DNA of 64,000 bases, taken from positions 1,364,001 through 1,428,000 of the forward strand of contig NZ_AP013042.1 in the NCBI RefSeq assembly GCF_001547755.1, written 5' to 3'. The notes below the pieces were generated by a model that saw nothing but the letters and a program-made list of their open reading frames with translations, had not been told where the DNA came from and did not search any database. The DNA comes from an endosymbiont of Bathymodiolus septemdierum str. Myojin knoll (GTDB taxonomy: Bacteria; Pseudomonadota; Gammaproteobacteria; PS1; Pseudothioglobaceae). Within the stretch, counting starts at the first letter, position 1. Every line of letters begins with the position of its first letter. A program made the translations under genes and the position numbers. Shown one piece after another: positions 1 through 7,631 of this stretch.

Positions 1-130
1 ATTGGCGATATTGCCCAATCATAAGACTAGGCAGTCAATTGATTTTTTTACAAAAACACCAAAACGCCAAACTTCCTTTGCAAGTAGTTTAGAAATACTA
101 CAGCGCTTTTAGTAAAGAAGTATTTTTTTA
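1..130. other. Window edge, no gene recognised
   Basis: AT-rich stretch before the comM 3' fragment. I see no open frame with recognisable product, no tRNA and no convincing promoter. It is not similar to the sequence downstream of the intact comM at 30745, so the similarity between the loci stops at the end of the comM reading frame. Confidence 0.4.
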
Positions 131-592
131 TCAATTATGTCGTCGATACCCAATCGCTTCAATCAAGTGCGGCTTATCCACAATTGCATTGCCTTCTAAA
201 TCAGCAATGGTTCTGGCAACTTTTAGGATGCGGTGGTAGGCGCGGGCGGATAGGTTGAGCTTGTCGATGACGCTGGATAATAAGTGTTTGTTGTCTGCAT
301 TTAGATGAGTAAGTTTTTCGATTTCATCGGGCGCAAGTTTGTCGTTAGATTTACCTTGGCGTTTGAGTTGTATGTTGTAAGCTTTGATGACGCGTTGCCT
401 GATGGTTTCGCTGGTTTCGGTTTCTTCTGCGGTTTGGTTAAGCAGGATTTCTTTTGGTAGGGGTGGCACGGTTAGTACCATATCGATTCTGTCTAATAAT
501 GGACCTGATATTTTGTTTTTGTATTTATCAATTTGGTCGGCTGTGCAATGGCATTTAGCTGTGCCATCGCCATAATAGCCGCATGGGCAGGG
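131..592 (-). pseudogene. comM: comM 3' fragment (Mg chelatase-like AAA+ ATPase, C-terminal part only)
   Basis: C-terminal third of ComM/YifB, starting at the Cys-rich CPCGYYGDG segment and running through the C-terminal domain ([18 protein letters not shown]) to a stop at 131. Positions 141-592 appear identical in nucleotide sequence, inverted, to 30280-30731 of the intact comM; translations in more than one frame agree. The fragment lacks the N-terminal domain and the Walker A ATPase core, so it cannot be a working helicase. The frame stays open upstream to 718 through unrelated sequence, which is fortuitous. The last residues differ from the intact copy (YRRHN against YRRFND). It is best read as the stranded 3' end of a comM copy interrupted at 592. 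Confidence 0.85.
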
Positions 593-637
593 TTTCTGTG
601 CCAACATGCCGTTTTTGATACTAAAGGCACAGAAACC
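591..637. repeat. 12-bp perfect inverted repeat at the comM break point
   Basis: GGTTTCTGTGCC at 591-602 is the exact reverse complement of GGCACAGAAACC at 626-637, with a 23-base spacer. The left arm starts at the nucleotide where similarity to comM ends. A related 12-mer, AAGCACAGAACC, occurs twice inside the next gene (701-712 and 771-782). The repeat could be a hairpin between convergent or divergent transcripts, a recombination end, or an operator for the adjacent HTH protein. The sequence does not say which. Confidence 0.6.
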
Positions 638-1061
638 TATTGCTAATATGCCTACTGAGTTAGTAACCATAGGCGACCATATAAGGGCTAAGAGGCTAAA
701 AAGCACAGAACCACTCAAAGAAACTGCAAGTAAAATTGGGGTAAATCAATGGACACTAATGAACTGGGAAAAGCACAGAACCAAAAATATCCCTGCAAAG
801 TATTATCCTAAAATTATGGAGTATTTGACTTACTGTCCTTTAATCCAAGATGCAGAAATTAAAAACACGCCTAAAACATTGGGGCAAAAAATCAAACTTC
901 ACAGACTTCATCAAGGGCTTAATCAAAAGAAATTCGCCAAACTGTTAAAAGTTGACCCAACTACGGTTAAATTTTGGGAAAGTGGGGAAAGAAAACCGTC
1001 AATAAAAACAGTTCAAAAACTAATAAAAATTATGGGTATTTTCGACTTTCAGAAATTTTGA
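606..1061 (+). CDS. Tandem helix-turn-helix (XRE-type) regulator
   Basis: A 151-residue protein made of two HTH units. The first spans about residues 22-70 (TIGDHIRAKRL, then IGVNQWTLMNWEKHRT), the second about 91-145 (LGQKIKLHRLHQGLNQKKFAKLL, then VDPTTVKFWESGERKPS). Each has the Q/K-x3-A...V-x3-T-x2-x-WE pattern of Cro/C1-type domains. The frame opens at 606, but the ATG at 648 (MPTELVTIG) is an equally plausible start; neither has a strong ribosome binding site. It lies between the comM fragment and the lipoprotein-RTX pair, so it may control that pair. This is inference from position. The DNA-binding role is well supported; the target is unknown. Confidence 0.75.
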   Translation: MPFLILKAQKPIANMPTELVTIGDHIRAKRLKSTEPLKETASKIGVNQWTLMNWEKHRTKNIPAKYYPKIMEYLTYCPLIQDAEIKNTPKTLGQKIKLHRLHQGLNQKKFAKLLKVDPTTVKFWESGERKPSIKTVQKLIKIMGIFDFQKF

Positions 1062-1098
1062 ATTTGGTATTTGTTTATAAAAAGTTTTGAAAAAATGC

Positions 1099-1127
1099 TT
1101 GTAAAAAAAAAAAAAACTGGTTATAAT
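1099..1127 (+). promoter_or_regulatory. Sigma-70 promoter for the lipoprotein-RTX operon
   Basis: TTGTAA at 1099-1104 and a perfect TATAAT at 1122-1127, separated by 17 bases that are largely a poly-A run. It is the best promoter match in the island and lies 65 bases upstream of the lipoprotein start. The poly-A run in the spacer could change length by slippage, which would alter the spacing. Confidence 0.65.
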
Positions 1128-1192
1128 CAGAGAAAGAAATTAATATTTGATGCAAAAACTAAGAGCGCAAATTCAAAATTAAGGGATAAAAA

Positions 1193-1678
1193 ATGAAACA
1201 CTATACAAAACAAATAACAAAACTATTTTTAACTGGATTCTTATCTTTAATATTGGTTGCTTGTGATAATGAAGAGCGGCTTAATTATTTCAACCAGCAA
1301 GTCAACAAAAATATTCAAGACAAAAACTCCGTTATTGTTAATGTTAAAGATTTAACTAATTTTGAGTGGGATAAGGTTTGTTTTGTAAGATACGATGGAT
1401 ATAGCCTTCCATATATTCCAAAAGTTATTATTGGTAGTGATGGCAAGATAGTGTTAAATTTTTACATTGAACAAAAAGAGGAGGAAGTTGAGTCGTTTGA
1501 GTTGTCGTTTGAAAATTATTATTTAGATGAAGATTATGTAGCAAGTACACCAGGGTGTCTTAACAATAAAGAGAAATTGCTATTGTTTAGACATCCAAAT
1601 TCAAGTGATAAATCAATTGATTTTCTAATGCCAGACACTAAGCAACTTCGTGGAAGATCAATAAAGAAATTTTTATAA
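1193..1678 (+). CDS. Predicted lipoprotein upstream of the RTX gene
   Basis: A 161-residue protein with a Lys-rich N-terminus, a hydrophobic segment (residues 11-22) and a lipobox LVAC, so Cys24 should be lipidated and the rest face the periplasm or the outside. Residue +2 after the Cys is Asp, the inner-membrane retention signal in E. coli; that rule may not hold here. The mature part is acidic and I recognise no domain. The stop is 21 bases before the RTX start, so the two are very likely co-transcribed. In Neisseria the lipoprotein FrpD is encoded directly upstream of, and binds, the RTX protein FrpC. The arrangement here is similar, but I see no sequence similarity to FrpD. Accessory or immunity partner are both possible. 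Confidence 0.75.
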   Translation: MKHYTKQITKLFLTGFLSLILVACDNEERLNYFNQQVNKNIQDKNSVIVNVKDLTNFEWDKVCFVRYDGYSLPYIPKVIIGSDGKIVLNFYIEQKEEEVESFELSFENYYLDEDYVASTPGCLNNKEKLLLFRHPNSSDKSIDFLMPDTKQLRGRSIKKFL

Positions 1679-1699
1679 AACAGTATAAGGGAGGTAAAA

Positions 1700-4600
1700 A
1701 TGTCAGATTATTTAAAAGAATGGAAGGAAGCAATATCTAAAGATGCTCGTGACTTTTATCAAAGCCTTTCAGGTAAATCCGATGCTCAGATGCAAGGATT
1801 AGGGCACAATGATGATTTAGACGCCTTTCGTCATGCTTATACCAGTGGTCGAGTGTCTCAATTAACATTTGATTGGGTGGCTGAATATTTTGGCAATAAA
1901 AACGAATTGCCAAATGATAAAACTAAAAATAAAAATAAAAATGATCCATACGAACATCGAATGGACTTGTGGAACAATGAAATTGGCAGAAGATTTGCAC
2001 AACAAAATGATAATAAAGGGGAGTTAGCGACAAAGTTATACCAAGAATTATCAGATGGCAAATTAGCAACCAATATTCAAGACAAGCGCATACAAAGTTT
2101 ATACTCCAATGACCCTAGATTATTGTCAGACGATGATGGTGTTAGAGAAGTTCTTAGCGAATCAGATGTTGAGAAAATCAATCAAGAAATAGATTTAGCA
2201 TTAAAAAATCCAAATGCACAAACTAACCAAAACCCACTTAACAGCTTCCAAGATCAACTTGATGCCGCCGCTAACAATCCAGAATTAAAAGATAGCGTTG
2301 AACAAGTTGAGAATGAATTCAAAGATAAAGCCACTATAAACGAAGATATTCCTAGTTATGACCAGTGGTTTGATAAAAAATACACCGAGTGGTTTGACAC
2401 TGAGTTTAGCCAGTGGTTTGATACCAATTACGAAACTTATCTCAACGAACAATATGACGATTACTTAGATGACCAATACTTTGAACAACACAGCAACAAA
2501 AACACCGAGTGGAGCAATGAAAAATACGCACAGTGGTATAGCGAGCAACACTGGGAATTACACGATGAGAAGTATGATGAGTGGCAGGATGAGAAATATT
2601 TTGATTGGTATTACGAACAATATTATGAGTTGAATGACGAGAAGTATGCTGAATGGTATAGCGAAAAACATTGGGAACTATATGATGAAAAGTATAGCGA
2701 ATGGGAGGATGAAAAATACTTTGACTGGTATTACGATGAGTATTATGGATTAAGTGATGAAAAATACGCTGACTGGTATAGTGATAAACACTGGGAAACA
2801 TATGACGAAAAGTATGATGAATGGCAAGATGAAAAGTATTATGATTGGAAATATGATTACGATGGCGAAGAGGATGGTTATGACGAGTGGTTTGATGAGA
2901 GCTATGACGAGTGGTTTGATGAGAGCTATGATGAGTGGTTCGATGAATACTACAGCGAATGGTTCAGCGAACAATATGATGAATGGTTTGATGAGTATTA
3001 TGATGAATGGTTTGACGAAAGTTACAGCGAGTGGTTTGATGAAAATTACGACGAATGGTTTGACGAATACTACAGTGAGTGGTTTAGCGAGCAGTATGAT
3101 GAATGGTTTGATGAATACTATGATGAGTGGTTTAGTGAACAATACGACGAGTGGTTTGATGAGAATTACGATGCGTGGTTCGATGGACAATATGACGAAT
3201 GGTTTAATAAAACTTATGACGCATGGTTTGACGAAGCCTATGAAGATTGGTATCAGGAAAACATCAATAATGACGAGCAATATAATCAGTGGTATGACGC
3301 AAAATATAGTGAGTGGCATGATGAAAAATACACTGAGTGGTCAAGCCAAAAATATCAGGAATGGAAAAACAGCAAATATGATGAGTGGACTGGTGAATAC
3401 AACAATGAATACCCGTCTGGTGCGCCAGTTATACTAGACCTAGATGGAAATGGTATAGAAATTACCACTTTAGATAACTCAAATGCCTATTTTGATTTTG
3501 ATGATGATACTTACTTAGAAAAAACCGCTTGGACAACAGATGCAATATTAGTCTTTGATGAAAATAATGACGGTCAAATAACAAGCAGTAGTGAAATTGC
3601 CTTTGCCAAACTAACAGATACTGATGATACAGATCTTGAAGCGCTTAAAACCGAGTTTGACAGTAATAATGATGGCGTATTAAACGCAAATGATACACAG
3701 TTTAGCCAGTTTAAACTGTGGCAAGACAGCAACCAGAACGGTGCTGTAGATACAGGGGAGTTACAAACACTCACTCAAGCTGGGATTACTTCAATTAGTT
3801 TGGTCTCTGATGAACAGCAACAAATACTAGATGATGGTTCAACCGTCTTTGGAAAAACCACTTTTACAAAAGACGATGGAACTACGGGCGAGGTAGCCGA
3901 TGTTGCGTTTAAATATAAAACCAGTGGCTATAAAATGGTTAAAACTGATAGTGGTTATGAGATGCGATTAGAGCAAGACTCTAGTGAGAAAGGCAGTTAT
4001 TTCCATACCTCGCCTGATGCGCTGAATATCAACCTTAAGGATAATAATTATGATATTGTCACGGGTAATATTGGCGATGATACGCTAGATGGCTCTACCA
4101 CTGATTATGATGTATTAATATCAGGCGGTGCTGGAGATGATACATTACTAGGTGGTAGTGGAAATGACATACTTATTGGTGGTGCAGGACTTGACACCTT
4201 TAATGCAGGTAGTGGTAACGACACTATTACGGTGAATAACGATGACATTTTAACCAGCACCTATATTGATGGCGGTAGCGGATATGACAAGTTGGTGATT
4301 AAAGGTGATAGCACCGTTAATGTCAACTTAGACGAACTCAATATAGAATCCGTTACCTTAGGTGATGGCATCTCAACAGTTACAGGAAATAGTGATGATG
4401 TCAATTACTTAATTATTGGAGGCACTAATACCGCCACCATTACTACAGCAGGTGGTAGGGATATTATTTATGGTGGTGTGTCTGTTGACACTATTAACTC
4501 TGGTAGCGGAGATGATTATATTGTTACAGATAATGGCGATGATGTTATTAATGCAGGAGATGGCGATGATGTTATCTATGGTGGTGCGGGTGATGACGCT

Positions 4601-7600
4601 ATCAATGCAGGCAGTGGTAAAGACACTATTTACTTAGAAGGTGATTTAGATGTTATCTCAGGTGGTAGTGATGCCGATACCTTTAAGCTCTCTTATCAAG
4701 ACCAAGAAGCAAAGTCTGGGCTGACTAACTTAATCAAGGATTTTGAATTAGGCGTTGACACACTTGATTTAAGCAATGTTAAAAGCATGCGTTCAATGGA
4801 TGATATTAGCATTAGTTCTGTCAATCAAAATGGTAAAACTTATGCCAAGATTGATGTTGGACACAATAAAAATGCAATTTATTTAGAAGGTGTAAGCAGT
4901 AGTTTTTTAACTAAAGACAACTTTGAATTCTACAACCATAAAGCAATCAATCTTGCTGAGGTAACACTCTCAATGAGTGAAGACCAAAGCCTCACCATTA
5001 CCTCAGCACAACTACTGGCTAATGTCATTGATTTTGATGGGGATGATTTGAGCGTGGTTAGTCTTTCTGTTGTTGGTAGTGATGCAGGTAATGCAACATT
5101 AACTGATAACAATAATGGTACTTGGACACTCACACCAAAGGCTAATTTTAGTGGAGATATTGCATTTAATTATCAGATTAGTGATGGTTATGAGGCTACT
5201 GATGCCAAAGCCAAGATAACTGTTGAAGCGGTGGCTGATAAAGTTAGTGTGGTAGATAATGGCAAACAAGCAACAACTTACGGACTGAATATTGAAAACG
5301 ACTTTTGGGACAAAATTGGCTATCATAAATTGGTTAGTAGTTATGAGAGTTACACTATGCAAGAAGGCTCTTCTGCGTATCTGTTGCAAACCACAACTAA
5401 AACAGGTGTTAGCGGGACTAAAACTTACAGTAGCGATATTGACAGTTTCTTAACCCTTGGTGATAGCAGTGTCAAAGATGTGAGTTCTCAAGCAAGCAAT
5501 GGTTCTGCACTGAAGAGTAATTTTATTGTTAGCGAAGGCGATACAGTGAGTTTCCATTACATGTTTGATACCGATGATTATCAGCCCTATGTTGATTTTG
5601 CTACCTATTCTATTGGCAATGAAGTTTATCAATTATCCAGTGTGGCTGAAGTAGGTAACTTTGGCAACTCAGGCTGGAAAGAAATTTCTTTTGTAGCACA
5701 AAGTTCAGGTAATCTTGGATTTGCTGTGCTAAACCTCAAAGACGGTGCTGTTAATAGTAGTCTTTTGATTGACAATGTTGTTGTTAACGCAGAAAATAAT
5801 CAAGTACAAGTAGGCGATATTTATAAACTACCATTTGATTTTAATCTAGCAGGTATTGATGGTTCAGAAAGCCTAACCATCATTATTAAAGGTCTACCGA
5901 ATAGTGCAACACTTTCTCATGGTTCATTACTGACCAATGGTTATTGGCAACTAACCAAGACGCAATATGATAATTTAGAAATCACCTTTAGTGAAAAAAA
6001 TAAAACCTATAATCTAACCGTTAATGCAATCTCAACAGAAAGTAGCAATGGGGATACTAACATCGTTAGTCAAACTGCTCAAGTTAAAGTAAGCAGTTCA
6101 AGTGCGTTAACAGATTTAGCTTTCTCAGTAGCGGAAGATAATCTACTGGTGATTGATAAAAGCACAATTACCAACAATATCGGTGTAGATAATATAACCA
6201 TTACCAATATTGGAAGTGAAAACTCTATTAGTTCTATTGATGAAAATGGCAATATCAAAATAGTACCAAATGACAACTATAGTGGATTAGAGACACTCAG
6301 CTATACAGTAGTAGCTGGTGGCAACGAGTACTACGGCAATATCAATGTAGAGGTGGTTGCTAGAGCAGACAGCCCACTACTGCTTGTTGAAACCAACGAT
6401 TATGTATTTGATTTTTCCTCAGGTAATCTTAACAATTGGCAAACAGTTGGTGATGTTGATGTGGTGAGTAGCTATGATGGCTTTAACTCAGCAGATAATG
6501 ATGGCTACATGGCAAGGCTAACCACTGGATATGGTTCTGTTGACCAAAGTGTGCTTGAGAGTTTTATGAACATGGGTAATGGTAAGCTAGATACCTTTAA
6601 TGGCAATGCTACCAATGGCTCAGCCATGCAAACAGTGATAGATGTTAAAACAGGCGATATAGTGTCTTTTGAATATATATTTTCAACTAATGATTATGCA
6701 CCTTATAATGATTTTGCCTTAGTTAAAATTGGTGATGACAGTTTCAAACTATCAGATGTTAGTACTGTAGGTGATTATGGTGCATCCGATGGTTGGCAGA
6801 AATTCCAATATATTGCAAGTAGTAATGGTAAGCTCAATCTTGCAGTTGCTAACCTGCTAGATACTTGGGTTAGTTCATCACTGATGATTGATAATGTGGT
6901 GATTAGCTCAAATAACACTTTAGAAGTGGCATCTAACTCAACCTTAGCATTGCCAATTACAGCAGTTCTGAATGATACGGATGGTTCTGAAACATTAAGT
7001 ATTAGTATTAAGAATCTGCCAAGTGAAGTAACCCTTAATAATGGTGCAAAACAAGCAGATGGCTCTTACTTACTAAGTCAAAATGATTTAAGCAATCTAC
7101 AACTTATCACTGGCAATTTCTCGGGTCATCTTAATATAGAAATTGAAGCAACATCAGTAGAATTCTCAAATTCAGATACTGCAACAAGTTCTAAAACTCT
7201 GAGTATTGATGTGATTCAAACGGGTGATGCCAATGATAATCAACTGGTTGGCGATGAAGGTGATAATATCATTAGAGGCTTGGCAGGTGATGATACTATC
7301 ACTGGCATCCAAGGAGACGATACCTTGAGTGGTGGCTTAGGCAGTGATACATTTGTCTATAGTAATAATAATGATGGCAATGATACGATTACTGACTTTA
7401 GTTTATCTGAGGGTGATAAGTTAGACCTCTCAGATTTAGTCGATTATCAAGAGGGTCAGAATATCACTGATTTTGTTAGCGTTGAAAATATAGGCAATGA
7501 TAGTATTGTTCATATAGATTCTGATGGTGCTGGCATTGGTGAGAGTTATGTGAGTATTACGCTATCCAATGCAACTTTATCATTTGAAGATTTATCTAAT

Positions 7601-7624
7601 GCTGATGTCTTGATTGTGCTGTAA
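1700..7624 (+). CDS. Giant FrpC-like RTX protein with acidic aromatic octapeptide repeats
   Basis: 1974 residues; start supported by AGGGAGGT just upstream. In order: a globular N-terminus (about 1-190) with HNDDLDAFRHA (36-46) and RMDLWNNEIGRR (87-98), the kind of His/Asn-rich motif pair found in some polymorphic-toxin domains; about 40 octapeptides of the form Y-D/S-E-W-F-D/S-E-x (219-573); an FrpC-like segment with EF-hand-type loops (DENNDGQI, DSNNDGVLN, DSNQNGAVD, 575-742); RTX nonapeptides GGxGxDxxx (about 805-845 and 925-996); two cadherin-like domains (about 1086-1180 and 1469-1557); two related jelly-roll-like segments (about 1203-1364 and 1561-1735), each followed by or paired with a beta-sandwich repeat; a last RTX block (1843-1888); and a C-terminus typical of type I secretion substrates. 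I see no cysteine. Probably a Ca2+-dependent secreted adhesin or toxin. No HlyB/HlyD exporter is in the window. Activity of the N-terminus is unproven. Confidence 0.85.
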   Translation: MSDYLKEWKEAISKDARDFYQSLSGKSDAQMQGLGHNDDLDAFRHAYTSGRVSQLTFDWVAEYFGNKNELPNDKTKNKNKNDPYEHRMDLWNNEIGRRFAQQNDNKGELATKLYQELSDGKLATNIQDKRIQSLYSNDPRLLSDDDGVREVLSESDVEKINQEIDLALKNPNAQTNQNPLNSFQDQLDAAANNPELKDSVEQVENEFKDKATINEDIPSYDQWFDKKYTEWFDTEFSQWFDTNYETYLNEQYDDYLDDQYFEQHSNKNTEWSNEKYAQWYSEQHWELHDEKYDEWQDEKYFDWYYEQYYELNDEKYAEWYSEKHWELYDEKYSEWEDEKYFDWYYDEYYGLSDEKYADWYSDKHWETYDEKYDEWQDEKYYDWKYDYDGEEDGYDEWFDESYDEWFDESYDEWFDEYYSEWFSEQYDEWFDEYYDEWFDESYSEWFDENYDEWFDEYYSEWFSEQYDEWFDEYYDEWFSEQYDEWFDENYDAWFDGQYDEWFNKTYDAWFDEAYEDWYQENINNDEQYNQWYDAKYSEWHDEKYTEWSSQKYQEWKNSKYDEWTGEYNNEYPSGAPVILDLDGNGIEITTLDNSNAYFDFDDDTYLEKTAWTTDAILVFDENNDGQITSSSEIAFAKLTDTDDTDLEALKTEFDSNNDGVLNANDTQFSQFKLWQDSNQNGAVDTGELQTLTQAGITSISLVSDEQQQILDDGSTVFGKTTFTKDDGTTGEVADVAFKYKTSGYKMVKTDSGYEMRLEQDSSEKGSYFHTSPDALNINLKDNNYDIVTGNIGDDTLDGSTTDYDVLISGGAGDDTLLGGSGNDILIGGAGLDTFNAGSGNDTITVNNDDILTSTYIDGGSGYDKLVIKGDSTVNVNLDELNIESVTLGDGISTVTGNSDDVNYLIIGGTNTATITTAGGRDIIYGGVSVDTINSGSGDDYIVTDNGDDVINAGDGDDVIYGGAGDDAINAGSGKDTIYLEGDLDVISGGSDADTFKLSYQDQEAKSGLTNLIKDFELGVDTLDLSNVKSMRSMDDISISSVNQNGKTYAKIDVGHNKNAIYLEGVSSSFLTKDNFEFYNHKAINLAEVTLSMSEDQSLTITSAQLLANVIDFDGDDLSVVSLSVVGSDAGNATLTDNNNGTWTLTPKANFSGDIAFNYQISDGYEATDAKAKITVEAVADKVSVVDNGKQATTYGLNIENDFWDKIGYHKLVSSYESYTMQEGSSAYLLQTTTKTGVSGTKTYSSDIDSFLTLGDSSVKDVSSQASNGSALKSNFIVSEGDTVSFHYMFDTDDYQPYVDFATYSIGNEVYQLSSVAEVGNFGNSGWKEISFVAQSSGNLGFAVLNLKDGAVNSSLLIDNVVVNAENNQVQVGDIYKLPFDFNLAGIDGSESLTIIIKGLPNSATLSHGSLLTNGYWQLTKTQYDNLEITFSEKNKTYNLTVNAISTESSNGDTNIVSQTAQVKVSSSSALTDLAFSVAEDNLLVIDKSTITNNIGVDNITITNIGSENSISSIDENGNIKIVPNDNYSGLETLSYTVVAGGNEYYGNINVEVVARADSPLLLVETNDYVFDFSSGNLNNWQTVGDVDVVSSYDGFNSADNDGYMARLTTGYGSVDQSVLESFMNMGNGKLDTFNGNATNGSAMQTVIDVKTGDIVSFEYIFSTNDYAPYNDFALVKIGDDSFKLSDVSTVGDYGASDGWQKFQYIASSNGKLNLAVANLLDTWVSSSLMIDNVVISSNNTLEVASNSTLALPITAVLNDTDGSETLSISIKNLPSEVTLNNGAKQADGSYLLSQNDLSNLQLITGNFSGHLNIEIEATSVEFSNSDTATSSKTLSIDVIQTGDANDNQLVGDEGDNIIRGLAGDDTITGIQGDDTLSGGLGSDTFVYSNNNDGNDTITDFSLSEGDKLDLSDLVDYQEGQNITDFVSVENIGNDSIVHIDSDGAGIGESYVSITLSNATLSFEDLSNADVLIVL
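2353..3418 (+). repeat. 24-bp tandem repeat array encoding octapeptides
   Basis: Inside the RTX gene. About 40 degenerate 24-bp units each encode an octapeptide with aromatics at positions 1, 4 and 5 (Y--WF--) and mostly Asp, Glu or Ser elsewhere. Between about 2527 and 2860 the octads form a 40-residue (120-bp) higher-order unit, present nearly three times. Between 2878 and 3265 sixteen near-identical units follow each other, the most homogeneous block and so probably the most recently amplified. The last few units (YSEWHDEK, YTEWSSQK and similar) are more divergent. Long open frames on both strands here are side effects of the repeat. Confidence 0.9.
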
Positions 7625-7631
7625 GTTTTTA

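Noticed and set aside
131-718. A 195-codon frame as a complete gene
   Set aside because: Only 131-592 resembles a protein family; the upstream part is antisense to the HTH gene and has no similarity to ComM.
2353-3418. CRISPR-like array because of regular 24-bp repetition
   Set aside because: No unique spacers; units are contiguous, in frame and encode octapeptides.
2442-3437. Long open frames on the minus strand (2442-2801, 2750-3319) and in another plus frame (2754-3437) over the octad repeats
   Set aside because: Their sequences are themselves simple repeats forced by the 24-bp unit; the RTX frame is continuous with conserved domains on both sides.
1700-7624. FrpC-type self-processing (Asp-Pro cleavage) module
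   Set aside because: The EF-hand-like region is similar, but I could not identify the Asp-Pro cleavage site in the expected place.
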